A DNA stretch of 64,000 nt. Source: an uncultured Kordiimonas sp. (GTDB lineage: Bacteria; Pseudomonadota; Alphaproteobacteria; Sphingomonadales; Kordiimonadaceae). Below are positions 40,784 to 51,039 of this stretch, piece by piece (position 1 is the stretch's first letter; the number at the start of each line of letters is the position of its first letter). The position numbers and the translations under genes are program-made. Location of the stretch: positions 1-64,000 of the forward strand of contig CANNEK010000003.1 in the NCBI GenBank assembly GCA_947503625.1. Reading direction: 5' to 3'. Below the pieces are notes generated by a model. The model worked only from the letters and a program-made list of their open reading frames with translations. It ran no database searches and was not told the origin of the DNA.

Positions 40784-42235
40784 CTAGTTGGAACAAATCT
40801 CGTTACCAGTCGGGCATTCCGTCTCGCGGTAAGCGTCGGTTGCGTCGCGCAAATCCTCCATGGTGAGCATACGCGTACCATGAGCACCCAGAAAGCCTTC
40901 GATATCCAGACTCAATGACTCGACAGCTTTTCTGAAAGAAGTCATGTTTCGATTGGCAGGAGGCAAACCCTCTTCAAGGTTAGTGCTAAAATGATCGGCG
41001 CTGAAAACCAGGTCTATCTCTGGCAGATAGACCAGAAGATTGTGGTCCGAGTGAACGGTTGAAATGTCATAGACCTCCATTTTTCCATCCGCCAGGGTTA
41101 TTCGCCCATCCACTATCCTGAACCTTTCTGCATCCAGATTTGATGGAAGCCCAGCTTGCAGGGGAGCCACATGACTTTCAACAGTTACAAGATTTGCATT
41201 CAGCTCGACTGCCTCGGGGATGCCGCCAATATGGTCGGAATGGTGATGCGTCACGACCTGATATGACAAAGGCTTATCAACGCCCGCGGCCTCTTTTACC
41301 GCGTCAAATCTTTCGGTAAGGCCCGCATAACCTCCTGAAGCGACAAAATGGTCACCTGCATCCACAAACACTGAAAAACCACCGTTTAAGCCGGCATAGT
41401 AAATTCCGTTACCAAGCTCCCGAACCTGCATTTCAGACGTATCTAGAGTAGCCCCGGCAGAACCATACCCAGATGGAATTTCGAAGTCCTCTGCAATCCC
41501 GGAGTTAACCTCTACAGTACGAGAAACAGCAAAAATGTTGGGCTGACCTGCGATCTGGAAATTCGCTTCCGTTGCATAGACGATGCCGCCTGCTCGCTGA
41601 TGGTCCGAAAAATTATAGCTCAAATCACCAAACTGCGGATTGTTGCGGGTCATCCGCGATAGCAGGCTTGTGTCAGAGTTCACATAAATCGTGAGATCCG
41701 GGCTGCCAGCCATTGGAAAAGTCAACGTTTGGTGCGGAATGCCGCCGATAACCACTGTTTCCCCAACCTTCGCACTCTCTTGTTGCTCAAGCATCAAATA
41801 CACCAGGGTTGTATCGACAGTTCGCATTGTTCCTGCGCCAACCGCAGCGTACTGCAGGTTTTCATTATCAGTTCGAATTTTCTGAATGTGGTTGAAATTG
41901 GCTTTCGTATCTCCGTCAACAATTGTCTGGTTATAAAAGGTCCCAGCCCGATTTGAGTTCCACTGAGAAAAACTTTTCCGCTCATTTTCGAAATCGATAG
42001 TCAGAATCAGGTTGTTGGTACCAATGTCCAACACCGCCGGGTCAGCACTTTGACCCACTGCCAGGTTTTTGTTTTTGTTGGTAATTCTCAGCGATTTGGC
42101 TGAAGTAAGCCGCTCGCCACCATAGGCCTGCACAATTTTCGCAATCAACGTGTCTTCTGCGGGCCCTGCCATTGCTGTGGATGCCCCCAGCCCACACAAT
42201 ACAGCTGCTGTGGTCACCTTGCTGAATAAACTCAT
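40784..42235 (-). CDS. Exported MBL-fold metallo-hydrolase (ORF extends to 42319)
   Basis: Signal peptide MSLFSKVTTAAVLCGLGASTAMA; VTHHHSDHIGG motif; DLVFSADH. Confidence 0.82.
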   Translation of the reverse strand: MSLFSKVTTAAVLCGLGASTAMAGPAEDTLIAKIVQAYGGERLTSAKSLRITNKNKNLAVGQSADPAVLDIGTNNLILTIDFENERKSFSQWNSNRAGTFYNQTIVDGDTKANFNHIQKIRTDNENLQYAAVGAGTMRTVDTTLVYLMLEQQESAKVGETVVIGGIPHQTLTFPMAGSPDLTIYVNSDTSLLSRMTRNNPQFGDLSYNFSDHQRAGGIVYATEANFQIAGQPNIFAVSRTVEVNSGIAEDFEIPSGYGSAGATLDTSEMQVRELGNGIYYAGLNGGFSVFVDAGDHFVASGGYAGLTERFDAVKEAAGVDKPLSYQVVTHHHSDHIGGIPEAVELNANLVTVESHVAPLQAGLPSNLDAERFRIVDGRITLADGKMEVYDISTVHSDHNLLVYLPEIDLVFSADHFSTNLEEGLPPANRNMTSFRKAVESLSLDIEGFLGAHGTRMLTMEDLRDATDAYRETECPTGNEICSN

Positions 42236-42378
42236 TATAGTCCCCTTCCCTATGGTTGTTCTATGTAGACTGTAGCAGTGAACGCTCGCGAGCTGGCTTC
42301 GCGCCATGCCCGCCAACACCCGTGGAAGAGATTAGTAGCGGCGTATACGGCCTCAATCAGTTTGCGGTGAAAGGGGTG

Positions 42379-42402
42379 CTCATAACGATAAATTGTTATG
42401 AG
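42379..42402. promoter_or_regulatory. Operator-like inverted repeat CTCATAAC-N8-GTTATGAG
   Basis: Perfect 8-bp arms in the divergent region between the MBL-fold gene and sspB. Confidence 0.45.
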
Positions 42403-42541
42403 ATATCATTTCTCCGGCAGCATCAGTGATTTCTTGTTCTTTTTCGTTCATCTTGTTGCAAATTAAGTACGTTTTGCCTTCACGACAGCAGCAGCAACGT
42501 TTATAAGGAGCAGATATCCATGTAATTTTAGAGTTCATGTA

Positions 42542-43105
42542 ATGGCCGACAGCTATATTGATTATGATGCAAAGGTGCAGGACGCACTCAGAAATGTCGT
42601 AAAGGACGTTCTGCGGGATACTGCCAAAGAGGGCCTTCAAGGCGAACATCATTTTTATGTTGCCTTCAAAACCCAAGCCGAAGGCGTGAATATTCCTGCC
42701 CACCTCGTAAGTCGTTTTCCAGACGAAATGACGATTGTGTTGCAACACAAGTTCTGGGGACTTGAGATTCACGATGACCGCTTCGAGATTGGTCTCTCAT
42801 TCAACCAGAAACCCGAACATCTTATTATTCCGTTCGAAGCGATCGTCGGGTTTGTTGACCCCAGCGTGCAATTTGCTCTCCAGTTCCATGACGAGCAGGA
42901 TGATTCAGAAACAGAAAACGAAGCACCTGCCGCCATTCAGTCAAATGATAGTACCAGCGAAGACGACGACATGTTTTTGCCTGACGCTACTGAAAAACCT
43001 GAAAGCCCTGAACCAAACGAAATTGACCCGGACGCGTTGGCACAAGAGGGTGAAAACGAACCGCGTGACAATGTGGTGACCCTCGACGCATTCCGAAAAA
43101 AATAA
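42542..43105 (+). CDS. sspB: SspB-family ClpXP adaptor (alphaproteobacterial type)
   Basis: IDYDAKVQDALRNVVKDVLRDTAKEGLQGEHHFYVAFKTQAEGVNIPAHLVSRFPDEMTIVLQHKFWGLEIHDDRFEIGLSF; acidic tail with VVTLDAFRKK terminus. Confidence 0.92.
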   Translation: MADSYIDYDAKVQDALRNVVKDVLRDTAKEGLQGEHHFYVAFKTQAEGVNIPAHLVSRFPDEMTIVLQHKFWGLEIHDDRFEIGLSFNQKPEHLIIPFEAIVGFVDPSVQFALQFHDEQDDSETENEAPAAIQSNDSTSEDDDMFLPDATEKPESPEPNEIDPDALAQEGENEPRDNVVTLDAFRKK

Positions 43106-43167
43106 AACAGCCTTCCATGGGCTGCGTTATCTGAACCAACCAATATGCAACAGTAAAGGCCTGCCTC

Positions 43168-44778
43168 ATGACGGACTGGCAATATTCCAAGCTTTTCCAA
43201 TTGGGCGATGACGAAACGCCCTATCGCAAACTCACATCAAACCATGTTTCAGTTGAAACTGTCAGCGGGCAAAAGATTTTGCGGGTCGACAATGAGGCCC
43301 TTGAATTACTGACTCGTGAAGCCATGTCGGATATTGCGCACTTGCTTCGCCCCGGGCACCTGCAACAACTGGCAAACATTCTTGAAGATGAAGAAGCAAG
43401 CGACAACGATCGTTTTGTGGCCACCGAACTACTCAAAAACGCCAATATCGCAGCCGGTCGCGTTTTACCGGGGTGCCAGGACACCGGAACGGCAATCATC
43501 GTCGGAAAAAAAGGCCAGTATGTATGGACTGAAGGTGACGATGCCGAACCTCTTACCAAAGGGGTGATGCGGACATACACCGAGACAAACCTGCGCTACA
43601 GCCAGATGGCGCCGCTGTCGATGTATAAAGAAGTCAACACAAAGAACAATACACCAGCCCAGATTGATATTTATGCCGACAAAGGCAATGAGTATCGGTT
43701 CCTGTTTCTCGCAAAGGGAGGCGGTAGCGCCAACAAAACCTTCCTGTTCCAGCAAACGCCTGCAACGCTTCGGGAAGACAGAATGCTTGCGTTCCTCGAC
43801 GAAAAAATCCGCACACTTGGTACGTCGGCGTGCCCGCCTTATCACCTTGCCATCGTAATCGGTGGCCTGTCAGCCGAGCAGAACCTGGCCACGGTAAAGA
43901 AGGCGTCAGCACGTGACCTTGATAGCCTGCCAACAACAGGTGATGCCACAGGCCGGGCGTTCCGCGACTTGGAAATGGAAAAGAAAATCCATAAAATGAC
44001 TCAAAATATGGGAATTGGCGCGCAGTTTGGCGGCAAATACTTTTGTCATGACGTGCGCGTTATCCGCCTGCCTCGTCACGGCGCCAGCCTGCCGGTCGGG
44101 ATTGGTGTTTCCTGTTCTGCCGACCGACAAGTGAAAGCTAAAATCACCGAGGACGGTGTGTTTCTGGAAGCCCTTGAAACAGAACCGGCAAAATACCTGC
44201 CCGAGATTGCCAAAGACGACTTGTCGAATGAAGTCGTCAAGATCGACCTCAACAAACCAATGCCCGAAATACTGAACACACTGAGCCAGTATCCGATTAA
44301 AACGCGACTTGCCCTATCGGGCACCATTATTGTTGCCCGTGATCTGGCACACGCCCGAATCCAGCAAATGATTGAAGATGGCGGAGAAATGCCAGCCTAC
44401 TTCAAGGATCACATCATTTATTATGCTGGCCCCGCCAAGACGCCCGAAGGCTATGCATCAGGAAGCTTTGGCCCCACAACAGCTGGTCGCATGGATAGCT
44501 ATGTCGGCCCCTTCCAGTCTCTCGGTGGCAGCATGGTAAGCCTTGCCAAAGGCAATCGCTCGCGCTCTGTGGTCAAAGCCTGTGAAGAACATGGTGGCTT
44601 TTACCTTGGCTCTATCGGAGGTCCCGCCGCCATTCTTGCAAAAAACAACATTAGGAATGTTGAGGTGCTGGACTTTGAAGACCTGGGCATGGAAGCTGTC
44701 TGGAAAATTGATGTCGAGGACTTCCCGGCATTTATTGTGGTTGACGACAAAGGCAACGACTTCTTCAAGGATGTATAA
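43168..44778 (+). CDS. fumA: Class I fumarate hydratase
   Basis: [68 protein letters not shown]. Confidence 0.95.
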   Translation: MTDWQYSKLFQLGDDETPYRKLTSNHVSVETVSGQKILRVDNEALELLTREAMSDIAHLLRPGHLQQLANILEDEEASDNDRFVATELLKNANIAAGRVLPGCQDTGTAIIVGKKGQYVWTEGDDAEPLTKGVMRTYTETNLRYSQMAPLSMYKEVNTKNNTPAQIDIYADKGNEYRFLFLAKGGGSANKTFLFQQTPATLREDRMLAFLDEKIRTLGTSACPPYHLAIVIGGLSAEQNLATVKKASARDLDSLPTTGDATGRAFRDLEMEKKIHKMTQNMGIGAQFGGKYFCHDVRVIRLPRHGASLPVGIGVSCSADRQVKAKITEDGVFLEALETEPAKYLPEIAKDDLSNEVVKIDLNKPMPEILNTLSQYPIKTRLALSGTIIVARDLAHARIQQMIEDGGEMPAYFKDHIIYYAGPAKTPEGYASGSFGPTTAGRMDSYVGPFQSLGGSMVSLAKGNRSRSVVKACEEHGGFYLGSIGGPAAILAKNNIRNVEVLDFEDLGMEAVWKIDVEDFPAFIVVDDKGNDFFKDV

Positions 44779-44841
44779 TCAGGTGCCTCCATACGGCTGA
44801 TATGCTATCCAGTTCTCGGGAAAAGTCTCAGGGGAAGCACG

Positions 44842-45309
44842 ATGGACTATATCATCAGAAGGGCAACAAAAGATGACGCCACCAGCTGTTATGAGCTGGT
44901 GCGCCGCTTGGCACAACACGAAGGGTTGGACGATTATCTGCAAATCGATGAAGCAACCTTTATTGATGCTGCCTTCGGGGACACACCAAAATTTGAGATA
45001 ATGGTGGCAGACCTCAACGGTGAAATTGCTGGTGTTGTAACCTATTTCCACAGATTCCACATATGGTTCGGCGAGAATTTGATCGAAATCGATGATCTGT
45101 TTGTTCGGCCAAGCGCGCGAGGCCATGGCATTGGAAAGCGGCTTCTGCTGGCCATCGGCCAATTAGGAAAAACAGAAAACGTCCATGTGAAATGGACCAT
45201 CACAACCAATAACGTCCGCACAATTCATATGTATCGGCGTATGGGGGTAGACTATAATCCTCGTGGGCTTTGTATTTGGGCGCCGGAAGATATCCCTGAC
45301 GCAGAATAA
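44842..45309 (+). CDS. GNAT-family N-acetyltransferase
   Basis: IRRATKDDATSCYELVRRLAQHEG; IDDLFVRPSARGHGIGKRLLLAI. Confidence 0.88.
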   Translation: MDYIIRRATKDDATSCYELVRRLAQHEGLDDYLQIDEATFIDAAFGDTPKFEIMVADLNGEIAGVVTYFHRFHIWFGENLIEIDDLFVRPSARGHGIGKRLLLAIGQLGKTENVHVKWTITTNNVRTIHMYRRMGVDYNPRGLCIWAPEDIPDAE

Positions 45310-45327
45310 CCGCCGTATTGCTATACA

Positions 45328-45996
45328 CTAGTTCATCCGGTCAAGCCGGTAACGACCAAGTTTTTCGGTACCATCGAGCGATGCGCCTGTTTCATCGCGG
45401 CCATTAAATTCAACCCACAGCGCCCTATCTGTTAGTTCCAGCTGCCATTCCCAATCAAGGATTTTGCCTTTGGTCGTTGACATCACCCGGCAAGGCTCAC
45501 TCTTGCCTATGAAACCATTTTCAGATCGCTTCCAGACAATCTCACAGCTCGCGCCCCCACGTGCTGCCTCCAGGTCTTCGGGTGCGAATCCAGCAAGTTT
45601 CCAGGCTTCGCGGGCAAATGGCACACGTTTTTCCTGGTCTTTAAACCTTCGGGGAGACATAAGAACTGTATCCACCGCCTCGCCAGGGGTCAGTGTCCAA
45701 ACAATAAACTCGTTGAAATCGAAAACCCATTTCCGGAAATTATACTCCGTGGACCCAATCAAAATGGTTTCCCCTACTTTCGGCGCGTCCACCTTCTGAA
45801 AAGAACGGTTCACCCAATAGTGTCGCTGGTCTTCGGGTACTCCATTCGCCAAATCTTTTGCCATCTGATCGCGGCTTTCAAACTCTCCTGCGAGCAGGCC
45901 CGCAAGTTCTTCAACTACACCCCTATTGCTTGCGAAGCTCTCACCGCTGGCGAGCAACGCAAAAAACACCGGCAAGACATACATCAACCTGTTCAT
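45328..45996 (-). CDS. CpcT/CpeT-like exported protein
   Basis: Signal peptide; LAGEFESRDQ N-terminal motif; GGASCEIVWKRSENGFIGKSEPCRV and LELTDRALWVEFNGRDETGASLDG resemble CpcT/CpeT. Confidence 0.6.
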   Translation of the reverse strand: MNRLMYVLPVFFALLASGESFASNRGVVEELAGLLAGEFESRDQMAKDLANGVPEDQRHYWVNRSFQKVDAPKVGETILIGSTEYNFRKWVFDFNEFIVWTLTPGEAVDTVLMSPRRFKDQEKRVPFAREAWKLAGFAPEDLEAARGGASCEIVWKRSENGFIGKSEPCRVMSTTKGKILDWEWQLELTDRALWVEFNGRDETGASLDGTEKLGRYRLDRMN

Positions 45997-46029
45997 GGCA
46001 AGTATCCTGAAATTGCTAGGTGTTGATGT

Positions 46030-47160
46030 TTAAGGCATCAACAATTCAAACTCAGCTTCTGCAACAGACCGACCGTTGACAATGACTTCGATCATGTGCG
46101 CGCCCGGGTAATATCTACGGGTTGTGATCTTCTTGATGGCATGTATCCGGCTTGCAGAAAGCGCAGGTTTCTGATTAAGCGTTATATCCTTCCACTTGAA
46201 GACCTTGGGCGCGCGGCTGCCATTAGCTTTCACAAAATGAATAGCATAGTCGATCATAAGACTGTTGGCAGGTGAAAGCCCATCAAGTTTGAGGTCGAAA
46301 CCCAGAGTTTCGCCGAAAACGACTTTCTCGGTGTTCAAAGTAACCGAGGCCCGCACTGTCGGCTCCGGTGCATACCCAAACACGCCCAGTGCACCCGCAT
46401 CACCTTGTTTTATCAGCGTTCTACAAGCGTGTTTTACCAAACGCTTTCGATTTCGGGACGCCCCGGCCATCCAAGTTTTCGAGATATCAACGACCAATGC
46501 CGGGTGATGTTTTGCAATATCGTTCAGGTTGTTGGCGACTGAACGGCGAACATATTCTTCCGGATCATCCTTGAGAGCTTCCAGAATCGGCAGCAACGGT
46601 TGCGGGTCATCCACAAATGCCTTCAGACGCATGCCCCATGGCAACAATGGGCGACAACCTTCGCTCGCCAATCGGCGCACATGACGGTTTCCATCATTTG
46701 TCCAATCCATAAAAGCGGACAAAGCATCATCCTGGCTGACGGCAAGAAAAGGCCGTACCGCGAACTCCGCTGAAAAACGCTTTGTCATTTCTTTCAGAAC
46801 GCCCAGTGCAGTGGCAGGATCGGTATGTTGCCGCCCGCGCAGGGAAACAAACTCTGTGAGAGGCCACACAGCAAAGCCACACGCACCTTCTGGCCCGAAC
46901 GAGACCTCATCACGGTCTGTATCTTCACTGGGATGCAAACTGCCCAAAAGAATTTGGCAAGCAGCGTCAAAATCTTCGGGAAGCGTATGATCCAGCGCAT
47001 CCCTGACTTGAATAACCCGCTCCTTGAGTTCCAGCTTTGCAAGCGATGCTGTAGCCAGATCGATAAAGTCCTGCCGTTTGAATTCAGGCCAGACACGTAA
47101 AACTATATCTCCCAGCGTGTTAATGACGCTGGCGTTCATAAATTCCTTGAAAGGCTCCAT
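46030..47160 (-). CDS. DNA alkylation repair (AlkC/AlkD-like HEAT-repeat) protein
   Basis: HEAT-like repeats: VRRLASEGCRPLLPWG, EYVRRSVANNLNDIAKHHP, RLVKHACRTLIKQGDAGALGVFGY. Confidence 0.75.
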   Translation of the reverse strand: MEPFKEFMNASVINTLGDIVLRVWPEFKRQDFIDLATASLAKLELKERVIQVRDALDHTLPEDFDAACQILLGSLHPSEDTDRDEVSFGPEGACGFAVWPLTEFVSLRGRQHTDPATALGVLKEMTKRFSAEFAVRPFLAVSQDDALSAFMDWTNDGNRHVRRLASEGCRPLLPWGMRLKAFVDDPQPLLPILEALKDDPEEYVRRSVANNLNDIAKHHPALVVDISKTWMAGASRNRKRLVKHACRTLIKQGDAGALGVFGYAPEPTVRASVTLNTEKVVFGETLGFDLKLDGLSPANSLMIDYAIHFVKANGSRAPKVFKWKDITLNQKPALSASRIHAIKKITTRRYYPGAHMIEVIVNGRSVAEAEFELLMP

Positions 47161-47177
47161 ACATATACCTCTTTTAT

Positions 47178-47192
47178 GTTCCCTATATGTTC
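47178..47192. promoter_or_regulatory. Predicted LexA box GTTC-CCTATAT-GTTC
   Basis: Exact match to the alphaproteobacterial GTTC-N7-GTTC direct repeat, 18 bp upstream of the 46030..47160 start codon. Confidence 0.65.
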
Positions 47193-47273
47193 CTATTCCA
47201 GAGGAGCCGTAAGGTCAACATGAGACATTAGCGCCGCTTGACTAGAGGTCCTTATAGATGTCACTGATTGGCC

Positions 47274-47504
47274 ATGATCGATCTTGATGATGCAAAACTG
47301 AAAAAGCACTCGGTGACCATTGCAGGTCATCGAACGTCGATTTCATTGGAAGCATGTTTTTGGCGGCATTTACGCGCCATTGCTAAAGAGCGTGCGGTTT
47401 CAGTCAATGAACTCGTGAGGCAACTGGATGAAGCACGGAATGGCTCATTGTCAGGTGCGATAAGAACCTTTGTTTTGCAAACTATCTGGAGCCGCCTTCC
47501 TTAG
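47274..47504 (+). CDS. Ribbon-helix-helix domain protein
   Basis: LKKHSVTIAGHRTSISLEACFWRHLRAIAKERAVSVNELVRQLDEAR. Confidence 0.8.
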   Translation: MIDLDDAKLKKHSVTIAGHRTSISLEACFWRHLRAIAKERAVSVNELVRQLDEARNGSLSGAIRTFVLQTIWSRLP

Positions 47505-50500
47505 GGCCTTCATTATCTTTCTCTTGTGCAACACGCTTTTGCTCGGCTTGTCGTGAACGCAGTCTGGAAAGCAACCCAGTCGCCAGTTGGCTCACGATTG
47601 CACCAGGGTTCGGAGCCGCCTCTTCTCCGCCATCAGCCTGTGCCTGCTCAAATTCACCAAACAGGCGCGTCCTCAGGCGCCGCTCGATTCCGGCAATAGC
47701 AAACTGCTCCAAAGCACGACTGGTCCAACGCACGTTGGGCGAAGACAGCGGACCTTCATAGACAACGGGAATATTGGGGGCATCCAGCGGCTGGGAAACC
47801 GCAAGGTTACCGGAAACATTAATGTAATCCCCAGGGAGATTAACTTGACCGTCCAGTTCCATCTGTCCCCAGTTGCCCGAGACAATTATCTCATCAACCA
47901 GGGCGACGCCGCTATCAAGACGGAAAGCGCCCCTAAAGTTGGCAAAATCTGTCTGACCTCCACGCAGATAGCTTCCAATTGCGCCCAGAAAGCCGGAGGC
48001 GTTATCACTGGAAGATATAGACCGAATTAAATCCGGAACAGCCATAAAATAGAGTGACCCGGCACCGCCGTTAAAGCTGCCTTCGCCAGCAAGTGTGTTA
48101 AGGATTGGCTGATCTGCGGCCATATTGGCGGCCAGATCAAGCGTCGTGGACACCGAACCGGAAAAACCACCGGACGCACCAATTTTACTGGCAAATGCTC
48201 CGATATCTATAGATTTGGCTGTTATTGCTGCACGCAAGGCGCCAGTCGTCTGCTCTATGGAAACATCCAGGGCCAAATCGTCGGCGTTTAAACTTGCTGT
48301 TTCACCAACAGTAAACGAATACTGATCATCAGACAGCGTCAATTGGGCTCGTGGTGCTGTAACCCTTTGCCCCATCCAGCTGACGTTTTCGAGGTGAATA
48401 TCAATTGCACCACGCCAATCAACTTTCTCACCTTCCCCTGTTTGTTTTTCAAAACTGAAGCGATCCACGTTCAGTTCCTGCACATATATTGCACCTCCGA
48501 TGCTACCGCCGGACATTGCCACATTGCCGGAGGCCGCTGCAGCGCCATTCCTCACATCAAAATCTGTGATCGCCCAGTTGCTGCCTTCAGAAGACACAGA
48601 GGCGCGAAAGCGACGTGGGGCCGAAACGTCAGGTGTATAACCGTAGTCTGCAGCGATTTCATCAAGGACAGCTTCCTTATCCGCGGCAAGAACGATTGAA
48701 ACATCAGCCTTTATCCCGTCAGCGCCAATGCTGCCGGATGAGGTCAACTGCGCCCCTGCAATGTCACCTGTCGCGTTAAAAGAATACTGATCTGCGGTCC
48801 CATCAAGGGTCAGGTTGAGAGCTGTTTCTATCGAATACTTTTTACCCGATGACCAAAGGTCTGAACGGCTCATCATTTGTCCAAGGTTACGGTGTGCGAT
48901 AGTCCCTTGCAATCTGCCTTGCCAGTCTTCTGCCTTTTCCAACGCCCCTGCAACTTCAACCGAACCAGCATCAGACATCAGCGCAGCTCGAACTTGCAAA
49001 GAACTGCTTGGGCCACTGGCAGCAACTGAACCAGACACAGGGCTATCCAGCGAAAAGTGGGCAATCTGCTTTGAGATTATCGGCGCAAAGCGTTCAACGA
49101 TAGGGAATGTCCAGTCCTGAAGACCGACCGTTGCAGTAATGTCAGAAGCGTTCCCGCTGACGCCGTCAACAGACAGACTTCCATCAATCTTGCCCCCATT
49201 ATGCTCAACAGACAATTCATTGAGTGAAATGCTATCATCACGTACCAGCCCCATGACTTTTACAGACTGAAAACGCTGATCAAGCCATTGAAGGGCATCA
49301 ACGCTGAAATCAAAATCAACAGCAGGCAGCGCTTTGTTTTCCCCTTCCTGCCCGAGCCGGGCATCAGGCCAGTACGCGTCAAGATTTAGGGTGTCGACCC
49401 TTGCCCGAACGGCCGTCGGTGCAAATGGCGTCGCTTGGCCCGAAACTTCGGCAACAATGCTCGACGTATCGATGCTTCCATTAACATCGCTCAACACCCA
49501 GATGCCGTCGGCAATTGACAGGTGAGCAACCAAGTCCGCCGTTCTCAGGCGTCCTGCGGGTACGGCATCGGAGACCGGTATCCCCATCCATTCGAATACG
49601 TCTTGTAAGCCGCCTGATTGGAATTGGATTTCCCCCCCGGCTTGACTGTCGCGACGAAATGCAAGTCGGGATGCGCCCGGCAAGAGCGCACCAAACTGCT
49701 GAAGGCCTAACTGCCCGTTGCCAATTGAGACCAACGCTTGTACCTGCTGTACCTGTTCCCCCCGATACTCGACACCTTCGACCGAAACATCAATGCTGCC
49801 CGCAACGGGAAGCGTCACTGCATCAGCTGTATCAGGAGCCTCCTCAACACTGCTTTCGCCCGATGCGGGAATTGCTGCAAGCCAATTATCAAGAGGAATA
49901 ATACCAAACGAGCTACTTCCGGTTATATGAACATCAGAAGCTTTTTGCGCCACCGTCAGGTCAAGAGTTCCTCTCGCTTCACCCAAACTCAGTTGTCGCG
50001 AGATAACGCGGCTCACACCTCTGGTATCCCGGTCAATCTGGGCATCAAACGAGTATGGCAGCGCAGGTAAGGAAAAGGTAGCGACATCTCCAAGAGCCGC
50101 ACTGGCGGAACGAAGAAGACTATCCAGGCTTGAGCCGCCAGCTTGAAAACGTCCAGTAACGGCGCCGTCCTCGCTCACGCGGCCCGAAAACCGGACTTCG
50201 TTTTGTGCTATGGAAACAATCATTCTGACTGATGTTGAGCCTTTGGTTCTCGTAGGCGCAAACCTGCCCGAAACCGATATCGGTTGACCGGTAACGATTG
50301 CCGAACCCTCCCAGTCCAGCGGACCGGTCGGCAGCTTACCTGCCAGAATCAAATCCAGCCCTTCAAGAGCAATCTCTGGTCTGTCGACAGGTCTGACCAA
50401 TATTGATCCGCTCTTGATCCGAAACCTGTCAAGCGACAGCAAAGTATTGTCACTTTGTTCACCGTTTGTTGGTTCTAAGGCTGGCCAGCCTTCAATGGAC

Positions 50501-50871
50501 CAGCCTGCAGGCGTCTCGACAAGGCTTGCCGTTAAACCTTCAAAAGCAAGGCTCTGGAGCTCCATGGAGCCGCGCAACAATGCTGCAAGGCCCAAATGCA
50601 TGTCTATTTTATCAGCGGTCGCAATGGTGTCGTTGAAGTCAGCCTGTCCGGGAGAAAGCCTTACGGCCTGCGCCGAAATAGCAGGTCGCGGCCAGAAACC
50701 CATGGTTAGATCACCGGCAAGTTCGACGCGCACACCGAGCCGGTCACTCGCAAGTTCTGCAAGGTCGCTGCGATACTTGTTCCAGTCGATCAGGTACACG
50801 ACAAGCGACGCTGAAACCAGGAGCAGCGTCAATATACCGAACAGGAGAAAAGAAAAGGTTTTCTTTTTCAC
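47482..50871 (-). CDS. AsmA-family protein
   Basis: N-terminal TM followed by RVELAGDLTMGFWPRPAISAQAVRLS; long beta-rich protein ending in AsmA C-terminal region. Confidence 0.88.
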   Translation of the reverse strand: MKKKTFSFLLFGILTLLLVSASLVVYLIDWNKYRSDLAELASDRLGVRVELAGDLTMGFWPRPAISAQAVRLSPGQADFNDTIATADKIDMHLGLAALLRGSMELQSLAFEGLTASLVETPAGWSIEGWPALEPTNGEQSDNTLLSLDRFRIKSGSILVRPVDRPEIALEGLDLILAGKLPTGPLDWEGSAIVTGQPISVSGRFAPTRTKGSTSVRMIVSIAQNEVRFSGRVSEDGAVTGRFQAGGSSLDSLLRSASAALGDVATFSLPALPYSFDAQIDRDTRGVSRVISRQLSLGEARGTLDLTVAQKASDVHITGSSSFGIIPLDNWLAAIPASGESSVEEAPDTADAVTLPVAGSIDVSVEGVEYRGEQVQQVQALVSIGNGQLGLQQFGALLPGASRLAFRRDSQAGGEIQFQSGGLQDVFEWMGIPVSDAVPAGRLRTADLVAHLSIADGIWVLSDVNGSIDTSSIVAEVSGQATPFAPTAVRARVDTLNLDAYWPDARLGQEGENKALPAVDFDFSVDALQWLDQRFQSVKVMGLVRDDSISLNELSVEHNGGKIDGSLSVDGVSGNASDITATVGLQDWTFPIVERFAPIISKQIAHFSLDSPVSGSVAASGPSSSLQVRAALMSDAGSVEVAGALEKAEDWQGRLQGTIAHRNLGQMMSRSDLWSSGKKYSIETALNLTLDGTADQYSFNATGDIAGAQLTSSGSIGADGIKADVSIVLAADKEAVLDEIAADYGYTPDVSAPRRFRASVSSEGSNWAITDFDVRNGAAAASGNVAMSGGSIGGAIYVQELNVDRFSFEKQTGEGEKVDWRGAIDIHLENVSWMGQRVTAPRAQLTLSDDQYSFTVGETASLNADDLALDVSIEQTTGALRAAITAKSIDIGAFASKIGASGGFSGSVSTTLDLAANMAADQPILNTLAGEGSFNGGAGSLYFMAVPDLIRSISSSDNASGFLGAIGSYLRGGQTDFANFRGAFRLDSGVALVDEIIVSGNWGQMELDGQVNLPGDYINVSGNLAVSQPLDAPNIPVVYEGPLSSPNVRWTSRALEQFAIAGIERRLRTRLFGEFEQAQADGGEEAAPNPGAIVSQLATGLLSRLRSRQAEQKRVAQEKDNEGPKEGGSR

Positions 50872-51039
50872 GATATTGCCTTCAGATTCGAGTAGCCAGC
50901 GATGAAACCTGTTTTCTCTATTAACACGGTGATTTTGGCAAATATACGACCGATTTTCCCTTAACCTTTAGTTGTTTGATGGCTAAGGTGCGAGCAAACC
51001 TTTGAAGAGACAGCAAAATTGCTGGGCACCAAATCCTGA

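Noticed and set aside
40784-42235. MBL-fold hydrolase as AHL lactonase (quorum quencher)
   Set aside because: The HxHxDH-type motif is shared by the whole superfamily; signal peptide and large N-terminal region do not point to AHL lactonases
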